Shown here: one piece after another, positions 21,864 through 35,200 of the stretch
Numbering within the stretch: position 1 is the stretch's first letter
Layout of the letters: each line of letters starts with the position of its first letter
Assembly: GCF_035222375.1 (NCBI RefSeq)
Contig: NW_026946363.1
Location: forward strand, 5,642,001 to 5,706,000
DNA length: 64,000 nt
DNA from: Podospora pseudocomata
Taxonomy: Eukaryota > Ascomycota > Sordariomycetes > Sordariales > Podosporaceae
Reading direction: 5' to 3'
Notes under the pieces: model-generated
What the model saw: the letters and a program-made list of their open reading frames with translations, nothing else
Database searches by the model: none
Told to the model about the DNA's origin: nothing
Position numbers and translations under genes: made by a program

Positions 21864-23284
21864 CTAAAAATCCTTGAAATACTCGTCATACTTCTCAGCC
21901 ATCTCACCCGTATACTCCTCCTTCCTATCATCCTCCTCCGGGTAAATATCAAAACACTGCGCATCCCCCGGGTACCTCACCGGTGGCAGTATCGGACCCT
22001 TGTATTTCCTCGCCAGCACCGCATCCCAGTCCACCCCCTTGAAAAAAGGGTGAGCTTTTACCCTGGCAGCGCCGCCGCTGATGTTGCCTAACCTTCGAGA
22101 ACGATCAACCGTGCAGAATTGGCGGATGATGTCTTTTGCTTCTGGGGAGATGGGTGGGTCTTGGGGGAAGACGACCGGTTTTTCTACAATTCTGGGAGAT
22201 AAGTGTTATTAAGGGGGCAGCTGGGAAGTTTGAGACGAAAAGCGGGAGAGAGGACATACTGTTTGTAGATTTCGATTGGGTTCGAGTGCCAGAACGGTGG
22301 GTACCCAGTTAGGAACTCGTAGATTAGAATCCCCAACGCCCACCAGTCTACCGCTGTGGTGTGCCCCTTGTTGTGAATCACTTCTGGAGCGAGGTATTCT
22401 GGTGTGCCGCAGAGGGTGTACGTCTCTTCGGGATGATCGTTTTCGTTGTTGCCCAGCCGTTTCGCAAAGCCAAAGTCTACGAGCTTGATGTGGCCTTCTG
22501 CGTCGAGGAGGAGGTTTTCCGGCTTCATGTCCCGGTAGGCGATGCCGCCTTGGTGTTCATGCAGGTATTCGAGCACGAGGACGATTTCAGCTGCATAAAA
22601 CCGGGCCATGTCCTCGTCGAAGTGGCGGTATTTGCGGAGGTAGGTGAAGAGCTCGCCGCCGGGGATGTAGTCGAGGAGGATATACAGAAAGTCATGGTCG
22701 GAGAAGGAGGCCTGGAAGGAGGTGATGAAGGGGTGCCCTGAGACATCGGAGAGGATTTGCCGCTCGTGGCGGACGTGGTCGATTTGCTTTAGCTTTATTA
22801 CTGAGAGGGAACCAAAGGTTAGTGCAAGGTTAGGACGGCTGTGAAAATACATGAGACGTACTCTCGGTCTTGCGGAGAATTTTGAGAGCGTAGACTTTGT
22901 TGCGATCGGCTTCGGTACCGTGCGATGGCCGAACAAGGCATACGCGCGCAAATGTTCCTGTGCGATTGTGGTGGTTAGTACAGGACTCGGATGCGGCAGG
23001 GAGGAAAGCTTCAACTCACCCGTTCCTAACGTTCTCACCCTTGAGAAATCGGCCAGACTTAGCTTCTTGGACGTTAAATCAAACGGCTCCTGATCGCGGG
23101 CATTTATCCTTTGCTGAGACTGCTGTTGCTGCTGCTTCGCGGCATTGGCTGCCGCGGCCGCCATCAAGGGATGAAGACCGCCACCTCCTCCACTAGCACC
23201 ACCACCACCGCCGCCGCCGCCGCCATTACTTGCTGGGCCCGCAGGCGAGAGGGGTTGTTGGGAATGCGCAACAGTGGCCGCCAT
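21864..23284 (-). CDS. PKAC: cAMP-dependent protein kinase catalytic subunit
   Basis: Four exons: 23284-23020, 22957-22862, 22800-22260 and 22191-21864, with introns of 62, 61 and 68 nt, giving 409 residues. This AGC kinase phosphorylates R-R-x-S/T targets once cAMP releases the regulatory subunit. Splicing rebuilds the glycine loop G-T-G-T-F-A-R-V and A-L-K-I-L with the ATP-binding Lys. Further motifs are Y-R-D-M-K-P-E-N (catalytic loop, YRD as in PKA), D-F-G-F, the activation loop T-L-C-G-T-P-E-Y with the PDK1-type Thr, and A-P-E. The last residues are F-K-D-F, the hydrophobic motif ending exactly at the C-terminus as in PKA. The N-terminal extension of about 75 residues carries runs of Gly, Ala and Gln and is disordered. 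Divergent from the Rab GAP gene. Confidence 0.95.
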
Positions 23285-24685
23285 TGTGGGCGCGCTGGGT
23301 GCAGAAAGCGACGAATGAGGCCTGAAGCGGGAAGAGCCGGCTGCGTATCGAAGCCTTCGCCACGGGACACTTTATGAATGCGCCCACGTAGGTATTTGAT
23401 ATGGGGAGGATACAAGAGACTACGAGAAACAGCGCTTGCTGGTGAGCACTATGAGATCAGAAAGAGGAGCCCAGCCTCACAAGGATATGTAGCAACGGTA
23501 GAGGCCGGGCTGAGGGAGGAGGGGGAAAGACTGTACTAGTGATGCGATGAGGGGGGCCGACGGCAAAGGACGGACCTATGGACAATGCCGGGGTATGGTG
23601 GATGCGGGTGTGTATCTGCGGCTCGGGTCGCGGGGTACAGAGAGCGTGGGGTGGGTGCAAACAAGAGGGGCTCGAGGTTCATCCAAGGGGAACAAAGGGG
23701 GGTAGGGGAGGGGGTTGCGGACTCTTTAGAGGCGGTGTTGCTGCTGCTGCTGAAGAAGAAGAGATCCCGGCATGTTTATGGCCAGCGGATGACGTTCGCC
23801 ATGCAGGTTGACGGTTCCAAGCATCTGCTGGCAGCGCGCAAAGTCTCGGGTGTTCTCGATGGCAGGTCCGCTCTGGCCTTGGCATTGACGAATCAGGATC
23901 TGGTCAACTTGGGCGGCAATGGTGATGATGGTGAACTGGGATGTCTGGGATATCAAAGGACCAGACAGCACTCGAAAGCAACGGCGTCTACAGGGCTGGA
24001 TAAACCCGGCTTCCAAACCGAAACGTGGTGACCGGCCCCCTGGACAGGAGTAGGACTGGTGTTTCGTTTCCATCCTCAAGAGGATGCTAGGAAGGAATGT
24101 GAGAGAGGCTGGCTGTCGCTGTTGAAACCAGGTCCTAGCGTAGCGCAGAGGAGACATAGGGCGCTTCTACAGCTAGGCACTTGACAGCTGTTCCTGGATC
24201 TCTTCCACGATGGCTCTTGTCGACATTGTGACGCGATTTGTAAGTCAACCTGTTGGGCAGCAGCGGTGTCTGTAGATGTAATCCTGGATCGGGATAATGA
24301 GGGCAAAGAGCGTGAGGGAGCCAAGAGACACATGGAAGTGGTATTGAGCCACAAACATTCCACAACAAATGCCCTAAAAGATGGGAACGGGTGTTGGAAG
24401 ATTGACCCCTTGCCACACCCACACGATCCGAGCGTAGCTCAGGGTTAAGCCAGGGTTGTGTGTGTGCGGCAAGGGCAGCATGGATGGGCAAGCTCAAAGC
24501 AGAAGGGTTCCCTGAGACCCCACAATCCACAACAGTGCCAAGCCACCAGCTGCATGGACTGTGGCTGCCAGGCTTCTGTCAGTCGGTCTCGAAGCATCAG
24601 CAACACTGCACTGCACCGACGAGCAAACAACAGCCTTGCTCTCAGCTGGGGCAGTAGTCGACTGACTGTAAGCAACTTGGACCAA

Positions 24686-24723
<38 letters not shown>

Positions 24724-24919
24724 CGCACACACGCACACACGCAACGTATACTACAGTACATTGCTGGGCAATGCCATCTGATCACGTCCAACCTTGACCA
24801 CACGCCGAGCCCGCCCTGCGATCTTGCGAACCGCTTCGTGCCGCCGCAGGGCCAGCACCGACTACCACCAACACACCACGCTCTTTCTTGAATAGGCAAA
24901 TACACGCAATAATCTCGTC
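23285..24919. other. Divergent promoter region of PKA and the Rab GAP gene
   Basis: 1.6 kb with a short CTG repeat at about 23737-23752 and a (CA)n microsatellite at 24688-24744. No supportable gene. Confidence 0.55.
24688..24744. repeat. (CA)n microsatellite
   Basis: About 57 bp of CA dinucleotides broken by CG steps into CACACACG units towards the right, about 175 bp upstream of the Rab GAP start. Confidence 0.95.
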
Positions 24920-27900
24920 ATGTTGAACCTCTCCAGCTTCGTGCAAAAAGCCCAACAGCTACTGGACCCCAATCAGGGTTTGAATATCACCGACTCGGAC
25001 AGAAATCCATCCAAAGCATCCCTCTTTCAAGCCCAGTTTAGACTTCCAGCCTCTCAACACCCGCTCTACGAGATCACCGCCGAGCTTACCATTCCCCTTG
25101 CCAACGCCACACAGAGCGACAAAGACCGTGAAAGAGGCTACCAGTACGCCGGAAAGCTTCACCTGTCCGAGTCCTACCTCTGCTTCTCTACCACACCATC
25201 CAGTTTCTTGCAGTCTGCGAGCACCCCGACTTCGTCGGTATTCACTGGCCAGACACATGGTGGAGGGCCGAGCGGGAACGGCTTCACCTTTCCCCTGTCA
25301 TCCATTCGGAGGGTCGAGCGGCTTCACAGCCAGAACTTTCAGGTAAGAAGGCTCCTCTCAGCGGCCCTGCTTTGCTTTGACTTACACTGAATGCGCCTGC
25401 AGTTTGCCCTAGCTATCAGCACATGGAACGGTATAAGCCAGGAAGCCGCCAAGGGCAAGGACAAGAAGGACCTAAGAGAACAACGGATTACCATCCAGCT
25501 GGCCAGTAGTCGGCAGGCATGTGAGAGGTTCTGCGATGGTCTAAAAAAGGGTCTCCGAACAAACGTTGGAAATGTGGCCAAACTGAAAAAGGTGGTGAGC
25601 GAGTGTTATTCCGAATACCTTCTCCGACCCGAAGAACAGAAAAATGCGACGCCTCCCGATGCCGGCTTGGGCCTCGTTTTCAAGTACCCCGGCGATCCCA
25701 AGAAGCTTCGAGACAGGGCCAAGATGCGGCTGTGGGCCGAGTATTTGAGAGACAATGGACGGAATGCGACATTAATCCGTCAGCCTACCTTCCACAAACT
25801 AATCAGAGTCGGGCTGCCAAACAGGCTGAGGGGTGAGATGTGGGAGCTGACGTCTGGGTCGCTATATCTGCGGCTTGAAAACCCAACACTGTACGCCGAC
25901 ACGCTCGCCAAGCATTCGGGTATGGAATCTCTGGCTATTGATGAGATCGAAAAGGACCTGAATCGCAGTCTTCCGGAATATCCTGGCTTCCAGAGCGAGG
26001 AGGGCATCGGCCGTCTTCGGCGGGTCTTGACTGCCTACAGCTGGGTCAATGCCGATGTTGGCTACTGCCAGGCGATGAACATTGTCGTTGCGGCCTTGCT
26101 AATCTACATGTCAGAAGCACAGGCCTTCTTCCTTCTCTCCGCCCTGTGCGATCGGTTGGTGCCGGGTTACTATTCAACCACCATGTACGGCACCCTTCTC
26201 GACCAAAAGGTCTTTGAGTCCTTGGTGGAGAAGACCATGCCCATCTTGTGGGAACATCTCGTGAAGAGTGACGTGCAGCTGTCTGTCGTGTCGCTGCCTT
26301 GGTTCCTCTCGCTTTATATCAACTCGATGCCTCTCGTCTTCGCCTTCAGGGTCTTGGACGTGTTCTTTGTCGAGGGCCCCAAAGTGCTGTTCCAGGTTGG
26401 CCTGGCCATCTTGAGGATAAACGGAGAGGAACTCTTGGATGCGGCAGATGACGGAGCCTTCATCTCGGTCCTCAAGTCCTACTTTGCACGTCTCGATGAA
26501 TCTGCTCACCCCAAGTCAGAGAACCCCAAACTCAGGGCGGTCACTCGGTTCCAGGAGCTCATGGTGGTGGCCTTCAAGGAGTTCTCGGGCATCACGCACA
26601 ACAGTATTACTGAGCTTCGCCTCAAAAACAAGGACGCCGTCCTGAACAACATCGAGAGCTTTGCAAAGCGAACGGCCATCAGAAATCTTGGTCCCGATAG
26701 CAAGCTGCTGAGCGCCGATGAGTTGGCCGCCTTGTACGACAGGTTCTATGGCGTGTTGTACGAGAGACAACAGCGAGACCACATCATTAAGCAGGAGCAA
26801 GCAAGGCGAGCCAAGAACAGCCGCTCACGGGCGGCTGCTGTTGAAGGACACGACGAAAGCATCGAGAAAGGTCGGGTTGGGTTGGGACCGAGCACCAGCC
26901 TGATGGACTATGACGCGTTCCGTGAATTCCTGGCGGGAATGTCCAGATGGGCCATCTCAGACGCACCCAGCACGCCGCGACGTGAGACTACGGGGGATAG
27001 GCAGACAGGCTTCTACGGCAGCTTTAGACGAGGTGACGTGACGTTGTCTCCCTGGGGGGCAGGCCCCGAACCGGCAGATCATGAATTTGTCCAGCGACTG
27101 TTTGCGAAGTGGGACGTGGGATCCGCCTCCGCTCTCACTCTCCAAAACGTTGTGTCGGGCATGGCTCGTATCAAAGGGAAGCGCGACATCATGGGCACCA
27201 TCAACTACTTTTTTGAACTACACGATGACGACGGAGACGGCAGGGTCGATCGCGAAGGCATATTGCGCATGTCCGAGGCCTTGCTTTTCCTATCTCGCCG
27301 TGGGCTGGAAGGCACGCTAAGCCCGTCAAGTTCGACTCTCGCCCTCAGTACAGACAACGTGAACGGTGGCGGCGAGAACCCAGGCCATTCTATCAATGAG
27401 AGGTTCCTTGGCAGCGTCAGCGCCTTCATCAGGAGATGCTTTGAATATGCCGACCCGGATCATCCACAAAATCAAAATGCGATACAAGACGTGCAAGAAC
27501 GACTAGATGCGCAGAAGCTAGAGGATGATGAGGAGCTGGCAGACCCCGACGCCTTCGCCATTGGCGATGACGACGATGACGATGACGATCTCATGGCCAT
27601 GGAATCACCATCCGCAAGTCCCAAAACAGCAGCTGTTCGCCCTGACAAAAAGCTCGGCCAGCCACCTGAGCTGCAACTGAATTCAGCATTTGCAGGGCGC
27701 TCCACGGACGATGACATGTCAGCACGAAGACGGGTGTCCAAAGCTCAGTCGGTCAAGGCCAACGCCGCCTTGGACCCATCGAACCCATTGCACATTACTC
27801 TCCCAACATTCCGCATGGTTGTACTTGCAGACGAGCTTCTGGAACAGTTCTTCGAGTCATCCTTCCCAGCATCATTTCACATTATTGAGGGTCTGGCCTC

Positions 27901-28432
27901 TTCGACCACACCCACCAGCGCATCTTCCTTGACTACTTTCTCCAGTCTTGGTATCGGCGCTGGACGGGCTGTCAATGCCGCGCTCGGTGGCGCTCCCGGG
28001 GCACCTGGTGCTGCCGCTGGAGGTCGCGGCCTGCGCGGTGTCTTGGATAACATTGTCACCGACGGGATGCGTGTGGCGGCTGAAGTCCGCCGTAGGATGG
28101 AGGAGGCCCAGCGCGAGCTTGAAAAGAACGCACTCCCAGGCCAGCGCACCGAGGAGGAGGACGACGAAGAGGACGATGATGTGGGGCTTGGACGGCCATC
28201 AGGGGCTGGAAAGAGTGGGCCGTACTCTGGCGATGCGGAACGGCGAAGCGTGCGCAGTTCGGACCGAGACCTCTTGACAGGTGCAGACGCTGAAGCTAGT
28301 GACGCGACAGCGGCAGGAGCCGGACGTGCCAGCGGGAGTCCCGAGGGTGGGGGTGGTGGGAATGGGGCCGGTAATGAGCCTGGCAAGGGCGCGGGGGCTG
28401 GCAAAGTTGTTGGGGTCGAGTTCGATGGCTAG
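24920..28432 (+). CDS. GRAM-TBC-EF-hand Rab GTPase-activating protein (Gyp2/Mdr1 type)
   Basis: Exons 24920-25342 and 25403-28432 with a 60-nt intron, 1,150 residues. TBC proteins speed GTP hydrolysis on Rab GTPases during vesicle traffic; the GRAM-TBC layout matches yeast Gyp2 (Mdr1) and animal TBC1D9. A GRAM domain (about residues 60-160) is split by the intron. The TBC domain (about 277-485) begins L-I-R-V-G-L-P-N-R-L-R-G. It has both catalytic fingers: Arg in I-E-K-D-L-N-R (about 329) and Gln in Y-C-Q-A-M (about 364). A single clear EF-hand loop, D-D-D-G-D-G-R-V-D-R-E, lies near residue 750. The C-terminal 350 residues are acidic, Ser/Gly/Ala-rich and disordered, with one conserved-looking stretch around 27780-27890. 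Confidence 0.9.
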
Positions 28433-29241
28433 GGGGCGTGGAACTTGGACCATGGCACCACTTGATAACTCCATGCGAGAGCCCGGGGATGGCTGGGGAG
28501 TTGGATCTTTTATGCTTATCATTTTCCGCCAAGTTGGCACTCTGCTGCTTTTGCTGTTAGAAACCATCGTCGGTTTTACGGGTCAGGGTTTGTCTGGGAC
28601 GAGCGGACGGGTGTTGGGAGTCCGGGATGGAATCACCATTGTAAGTGAGCTTTTGCGCGTGGCTTCTACTGATGCACAGCTCCAAAGTGTTAGGTATCTA
28701 GATGATAGCATCACCAACTTACACAAATATCGATGGTTCACTCGCTCAGTGCACATTTGTCCCTCGCCCTCGTTGTACATGTTGCCTAGCCACTCTCCCT
28801 AGAAATGCCGTCCCGATCGATTGGCCCCTCATCCCTTTTTATTCCTGAGGACTGAGACCACCAGGAATTCTCCCCTTCTCCTTGCTCTCTTCATCACTTC
28901 ATATTCTACCTACCACTCAGTGAACATTCCATGCCTCGATCGCCCTGTCTTGGTCGCGTCTCAACAACCATGGGGAAAGTGGACCGCGTTCGCGACGCCA
29001 GTGTCACGATGGTTATCATATACAAACCCACGTTGCCGGGCACGCTCGCGGGCCGCTGTCAAGAACCTTTTCTCGTCAGCTCCCTGAGGCTACGTCCCGC
29101 AGTCATTCTTTTCTGCCTCCGTAGCCAAGGCTGCTTTCTGCTGGCTCGTCACTTTGACAGTCCTGTTCTATCATCCGGCTTTTCACCTGCCTGCCTTTGC
29201 CTCCCAGGAAATTGATTTTGCCCAGCGAGACAACCGCAAGG
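28433..29241. other. Upstream region of the giant WSC gene
   Basis: About 800 bp with no supportable gene. The final 400 bp before the start are pyrimidine-rich, as in fungal leaders. Confidence 0.5.
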
Positions 29242-32200
29242 ATGCGGAACCGGACGGGACAGGCCATTCTGGCCGTGCTCCTGACCATATTGAGTTTTGC
29301 GGGCATCACCGATGGACAAGCCTACTATGGCACAGTACAACGTGAGTTACAAGCCTGCGGTTCTGACAACTTTATCAATCTAGGATGCTTCAAGAACTTC
29401 ATCTCCGTCGCCCAGCCGACATATTTCCAGTTCGATCCGCAGGGCTATCTGCCGTCAGATCCCTCAAGGAGTTTTCCAGGATGGAGTCCCGGCTCTAACT
29501 ACAACAACACCGCTACCGGTCTTGACTGTGCCCGAGCCTGCCGTGGTTTCGGGTACAAGTTTGCCGCCATGAGAGATAACTCCTGCAGATGCGGTATCCA
29601 GCTACCTGTGGGATACAGCCCAACGCAAGATGCAGTCTGCCAGATTCCCTGCCAGGGCAACCCCAATCAGACCTGCGGTGGCGGCTCAGACGCTCAAATC
29701 TACGTCGACCCTTCCTTTGCTGCAAACTCGCAGGTGCCGATTCAAGCGCAAAACCCGTACATTGCAGGGTTTTATAACTACTTGGGCTGCTTCTATCTCC
29801 CGAGTGGCATGCCCTCGGGTGACAGCCGTTCCACTTTCACCGTCCCCACGGTCGACGAGTGTTGGAACAGATGTGCTGGCCTGGGTTATCCCCTCGTGGC
29901 AGGCGTGGTAGATTCGTATGGACCAGGTCGTCTTGCCTTGAAAAGAGGAGAGCTAACATGAACTCAGCGGCTCAACTCGATGCTTTTGCGGAACCACGTT
30001 TGGCTTTCCTTCATTTCGAGCTAGACCAGAACTCCTCCCTGTCCCTGGAGACTGCAACACAACATGTACATCACTTGGGGGGTAAGCAAACCCCCAACAG
30101 TTCAGGGAAGGTAGCCTTAGGGATTACCGAGTTAACAAGATGTATCATAGTACCAACGGCAACTGCGATATTGCCACCGGGAGGTGTTGCGGCCGAGGAC
30201 CGTATATGCCTGTCTATATCAACCCCGAGCTCCAGGGTTGCTACTCACCGATCATCCCGGGCTTTAAGGCAACGCAAGCTGAGCCAAACTATGAGTGTTT
30301 TGATCCCCCAACCAGTCTCCTGGGTCCCCCGAAGGTTCTGGCGCAGCCAAGTTATCCCTCCAGTTTAATCATCAACACCGGGCCAGCTCTGATTCGACCT
30401 CCTTCGGTCTCAGCAGGTCAGCGTGTTTATCTGATCAACGGCTGCTACGGAAGCAGCGTATTTGGTACGGGTGGCGGAACGGCGGTCTTCAACTCGGCTC
30501 TTTCTCTCACGAGATTGAACATCAGTCCTGCAACACTGGAGAACTGTGCAAGCATTTGCAACGCAGGCAATTATGACGCGATGGGCATGGTCAACGGGAG
30601 GGACTGCTACTGCTCCCCAACCGTGAATAGCGGTCTCACATTCGACAATATGGGATTCTGTAGGGTTCCATGCGGGGATGCCAACAACATTGCTTGCGGT
30701 GCCCCGAACAGTCCGGTAGTTTACGCTGTCAATGGAGGGGGCGTGTTCTCGTCCTATGTGTCAACCCAAATTGTTACCCCTTATCCAACCTACAACTGCC
30801 TTGGCCGAGCCACCTCCTTTACGACGACAAGCACAACCACAACTTCCACCACAACTTCTATTCAGACCAGTACATCGACTACCACCACAACTACAACGTC
30901 TACCTCTACCTCTACATCGGCCACAGCCACCACCACCGGCACGACTACCTCAACCTCTACCTCCACATCCACAACAACCACGACGACTAGCACTACCACC
31001 ACAGCCACATCCACATCCACCTCAAGTACTACAACCACCGACACGTCCACCACTAGCACTACCACAACTGGCACGTCCACCACGAGCACAACCACCACAG
31101 GGACCTCAACGACTAGTACCACCACCACCGGCACAAGCACGTCGACAAGTCTGACGACGATCAGTTCAACATCTACTAGTCTAACGACCACAACCACGAC
31201 TTCAACTTCCACAAGTCTGACCACGACGAGTTCCACCTCCACGGATCTCACAACGACGACCACTACAACGACATCCAGTTCTACATCTACCAGTTTAACT
31301 ACGACCAGTTCTACATCTACGAGTCTAACCACAACCACCACCACAACAACGTCTAGTTCTACATCCACCAGTCTAACCACAACAAGTTCCACATCGACAG
31401 ATCTCACAACGACAACCACAACAACGAGTTCAACATCTACGGATCTTACAACCAGCACTTCCACAAGTCTGACAACAACTAGTTCAACCTCGACGGATCT
31501 GACGACAACAACCACCACCACAACAACCAGTTCAACGTCCACAAGCCTTACAACAACGAGCACGACTAGCACATCCACAAGTCTAACGACAACTAGCTCA
31601 ACCGCTACTGATCTGACTACGACAACTACGACAACAACCTCCAGTTCAACATCTACAAGTCTGACGACGACCAGTACAACGAGCACCTCTACCAGTCTTA
31701 CAACCACTAGTTCAACCTCGACAGATCTCACGACTACCACCACAACCAGCACGTCAACATCCAGCACCACTACAGACACTACCACAACCACAACCAGCAC
31801 CTCGACAAGCAGTACCACAACCACGGGGACAGGAACGACGAGCACAACGACGTCCACAACAACTACAACGACAAACACATCAACAAGCAGTACTACAACC
31901 ACGGGGACAGAAACGACGAGCACAACAACCGACACAACCACCACAACTACAAGCACCTCCACCAGTATTTCCACAACGAGCACCACGACGACGGGCACAT
32001 CCACGTCCAGCACCACAACTGATACAACAACAACCACGACAAGCACTTCAACTAGTGTTTCCACAACAAGCACTACAACTACGGGCACATCCACATCTAG
32101 CACCACAACTGATACGACGACAACCACGACAAGCACTTCAACGAGTCTTTCCACAACGACCTCCACATCAACAAGTATCTCAACAACCAGCACTACCACT

Positions 32201-35200
32201 ACGGGCACGTCAACGTCGAGTACGACCACAGAGACGACAACGACCTCTACATCTACGAGTATTTCAACTACCAGCACCACCACTACTGGCACGTCAACGT
32301 CGAGTACGACCACAGAGACGACAACGACCTCTACATCTACGAGTATTTCAACTACCAGCACCACCACTACTGGCACGTCAACGTCGAGTACGACCACAGA
32401 GACGACAACGACATCTACATCAACAAGTATCTCAACAACCAGCACCACTACCACAGATACTTCTACCTCAAGTACAACCACAACCGAAACATCAACAACG
32501 AGCACCACTACTACTGGCACTTCCACAACAAGCACCACCACTGAAACCACAAAAACGAGTACATCAACAAGTATTTCAACCACGAGTACCACTACCACGG
32601 GAACGTCTACCTCAAGTACTACCACTGAGACTACAACGACGTCTACATCAACAAGTATCTCGACAACCAGCACCACCACCACAGGAACAGAGACTTCAAG
32701 TACGACAACAACCGGCACATCGACAACCAGTACCACTACTACCGGGACGTCCACATCAAGTACCACGACAGAGACAACAAGCACAAGTACAAGTATTTCG
32801 ACTACGAGTACCACTACCACCGGAACCTCGACAACAAGCACCACCACTACTGGGACATCAACATCGAGCACAACAGCCACGGAGACTTCTACTTCAGCAA
32901 CCAGCACAACAACCACCGAGACATCAACTTCAAGCACAACAACCACCGGAACATCAACCACAAGCACGACCACCACGTCGACGTCAACGTCAAGTACCAC
33001 GACCACAGGCACATCCACGTCAAGTACAACCACAGAAACTACAACCACAACCACATCTACATCCACATCAACGAGTTTGACGACGACTAGTTCAACATCA
33101 ACTAGCCTCACAACCACAAGCTCCACATCTACCAGTCTCACAACAACCACAACAACCAGCACATCAACCAGCCTCACAGAGACAACCACCTCAAGCACCT
33201 CGACCAGCTTGACCACAACAACCAGCACATCAACTAGCCTAACAGAGACAACTACCTCAAGCACCTCTACAAGCTTAACCACAACTAGCTTAACATCCAC
33301 AAGCTTAACTACAACGAGCTCCACATCCACAAGCTTAACAACCACAAGCTCTACATCAACTAGCCTTACGACTACTACTACGACAAGTACGTCAACAAGT
33401 CTGACAGAGACAACGACAAGCTCCACATCCACCAGCCTTACGACGACTACTACAACAAGCACATCAACAAGTCTGACCGAGACAACCACGAGCTCCACAT
33501 CCACCAGTCTCACAACCACTACAACCACGAGCACGTCAACAAGTCTGACCGAGACAACCACGAGCTCCACGTCCACCAGCCTTAGAACGACAAGCTCAAC
33601 CTCCACAAGTCTTACCACTACCAGCTCAACATCAACAAGTCTGACAACAACGAGTTCAACTTCCACCAGCCTTACAACCACCACCACAACAAGCACGTCA
33701 ACTAGCCTCACAACAACCGACTCCACGTCAACAAGTCTTACAACAACAAGCTCTACATCTACGAGCCTTACAACGACAAGCTCCACTTCCACAAGCCTAA
33801 CCACAACAAGCTCGACTTCCACCAGTCTTACAACAACCACCACAACCAGCACCTCGACTGACCTAACAACCACGAGCTCGACATCCACCAGCCTCACAAC
33901 CACTAGCTCTACCTCTACAAGCCTTACAACTACCGATTCAACTTCCACGAGCTTGACAACTACCAGTTCTACATCAACCAGCTTGACCACGACCACCACG
34001 ACTTCGACTTCGACAACAAGCACCACTTCCACAGATGTTTCTACTACAAGCACTACCACTACCGGGACTTCCACTTCGAGCACAACCACAGAGACAACAA
34101 CCACAACTACGAGCACATCAACAAGTCTCACAACTACCAGCTCTACTTCCACCAGTCTCACCACGACAACTACGAGCTCCACTTCCACAGACATTTCCAC
34201 GACCAGTACCACCACCACGGGGACCTCAACCTCGAGTACTACAACTCAGACAACGACGACGACAACAGCGACATCCACTAGCTCCACAACAACAACAGAC
34301 ACATCGACAACCAGCACCACAACCACAAGTGTCTCTACAAGCAGTTCTACAACCACTGAAACCTCAACCTCAAGCACTACAACAACCGGGACAGAAACAA
34401 CTAGTACTACAACAACTGGCACATCAACAACAAGCACTACAACAACATCAACTTCAATAAGCCAGACCACTTCGACAAGCAGCACCACAACCACAGGGAC
34501 AGAAACAACGAGTACAACAACCACATCTACAACCACATCAACCTCTACATCGATAAGTGAGACCACTTCTACCAGCAGTACTACAACGACTGGCACATCG
34601 ACAACGTCAACGACAACCACATCAACCTCCACCTCCACCTCAATCAGCGAGACCACTTCCACAAGCAGTACCACCACAACAGACATATCAACAACATCAA
34701 CAACCACAACATCAACTTTCATTTCCGCTACCAGCACAACCAGTACTGGCACATCAACCACATCAACAACAACTACATCAACTTCAACTTCCACCTCTAC
34801 ATCAATTAGCCAGACCACATCTACCAGTAGCACCACCACAACTGGCACATCAACAACGTCAACAACAACTACGTCCACTTCCACCAGCAGTGTTACCACC
34901 ACTGGGACAGAGACCTCGAGCACTACTACCACAACAACATCAACATCAACATCTGTGCGCGAGACCACGTCTACGAGCAGCACTACAACAACCGGCACTT
35001 CAACAACAAGTACTACAACTACATCGACGTCAATATCAACATCTGTCAGCCAGACCACGTCGACTAGCAGTACAACCACCACTGGCACATCCACAACAAG
35101 CACAACAACTACCACAACATCTACATCAGTCAGCGAAACCACGTCAACAAGCAGCACAACAACCACTGGCACCTCAACAACTGATACGACGACGACGTCA

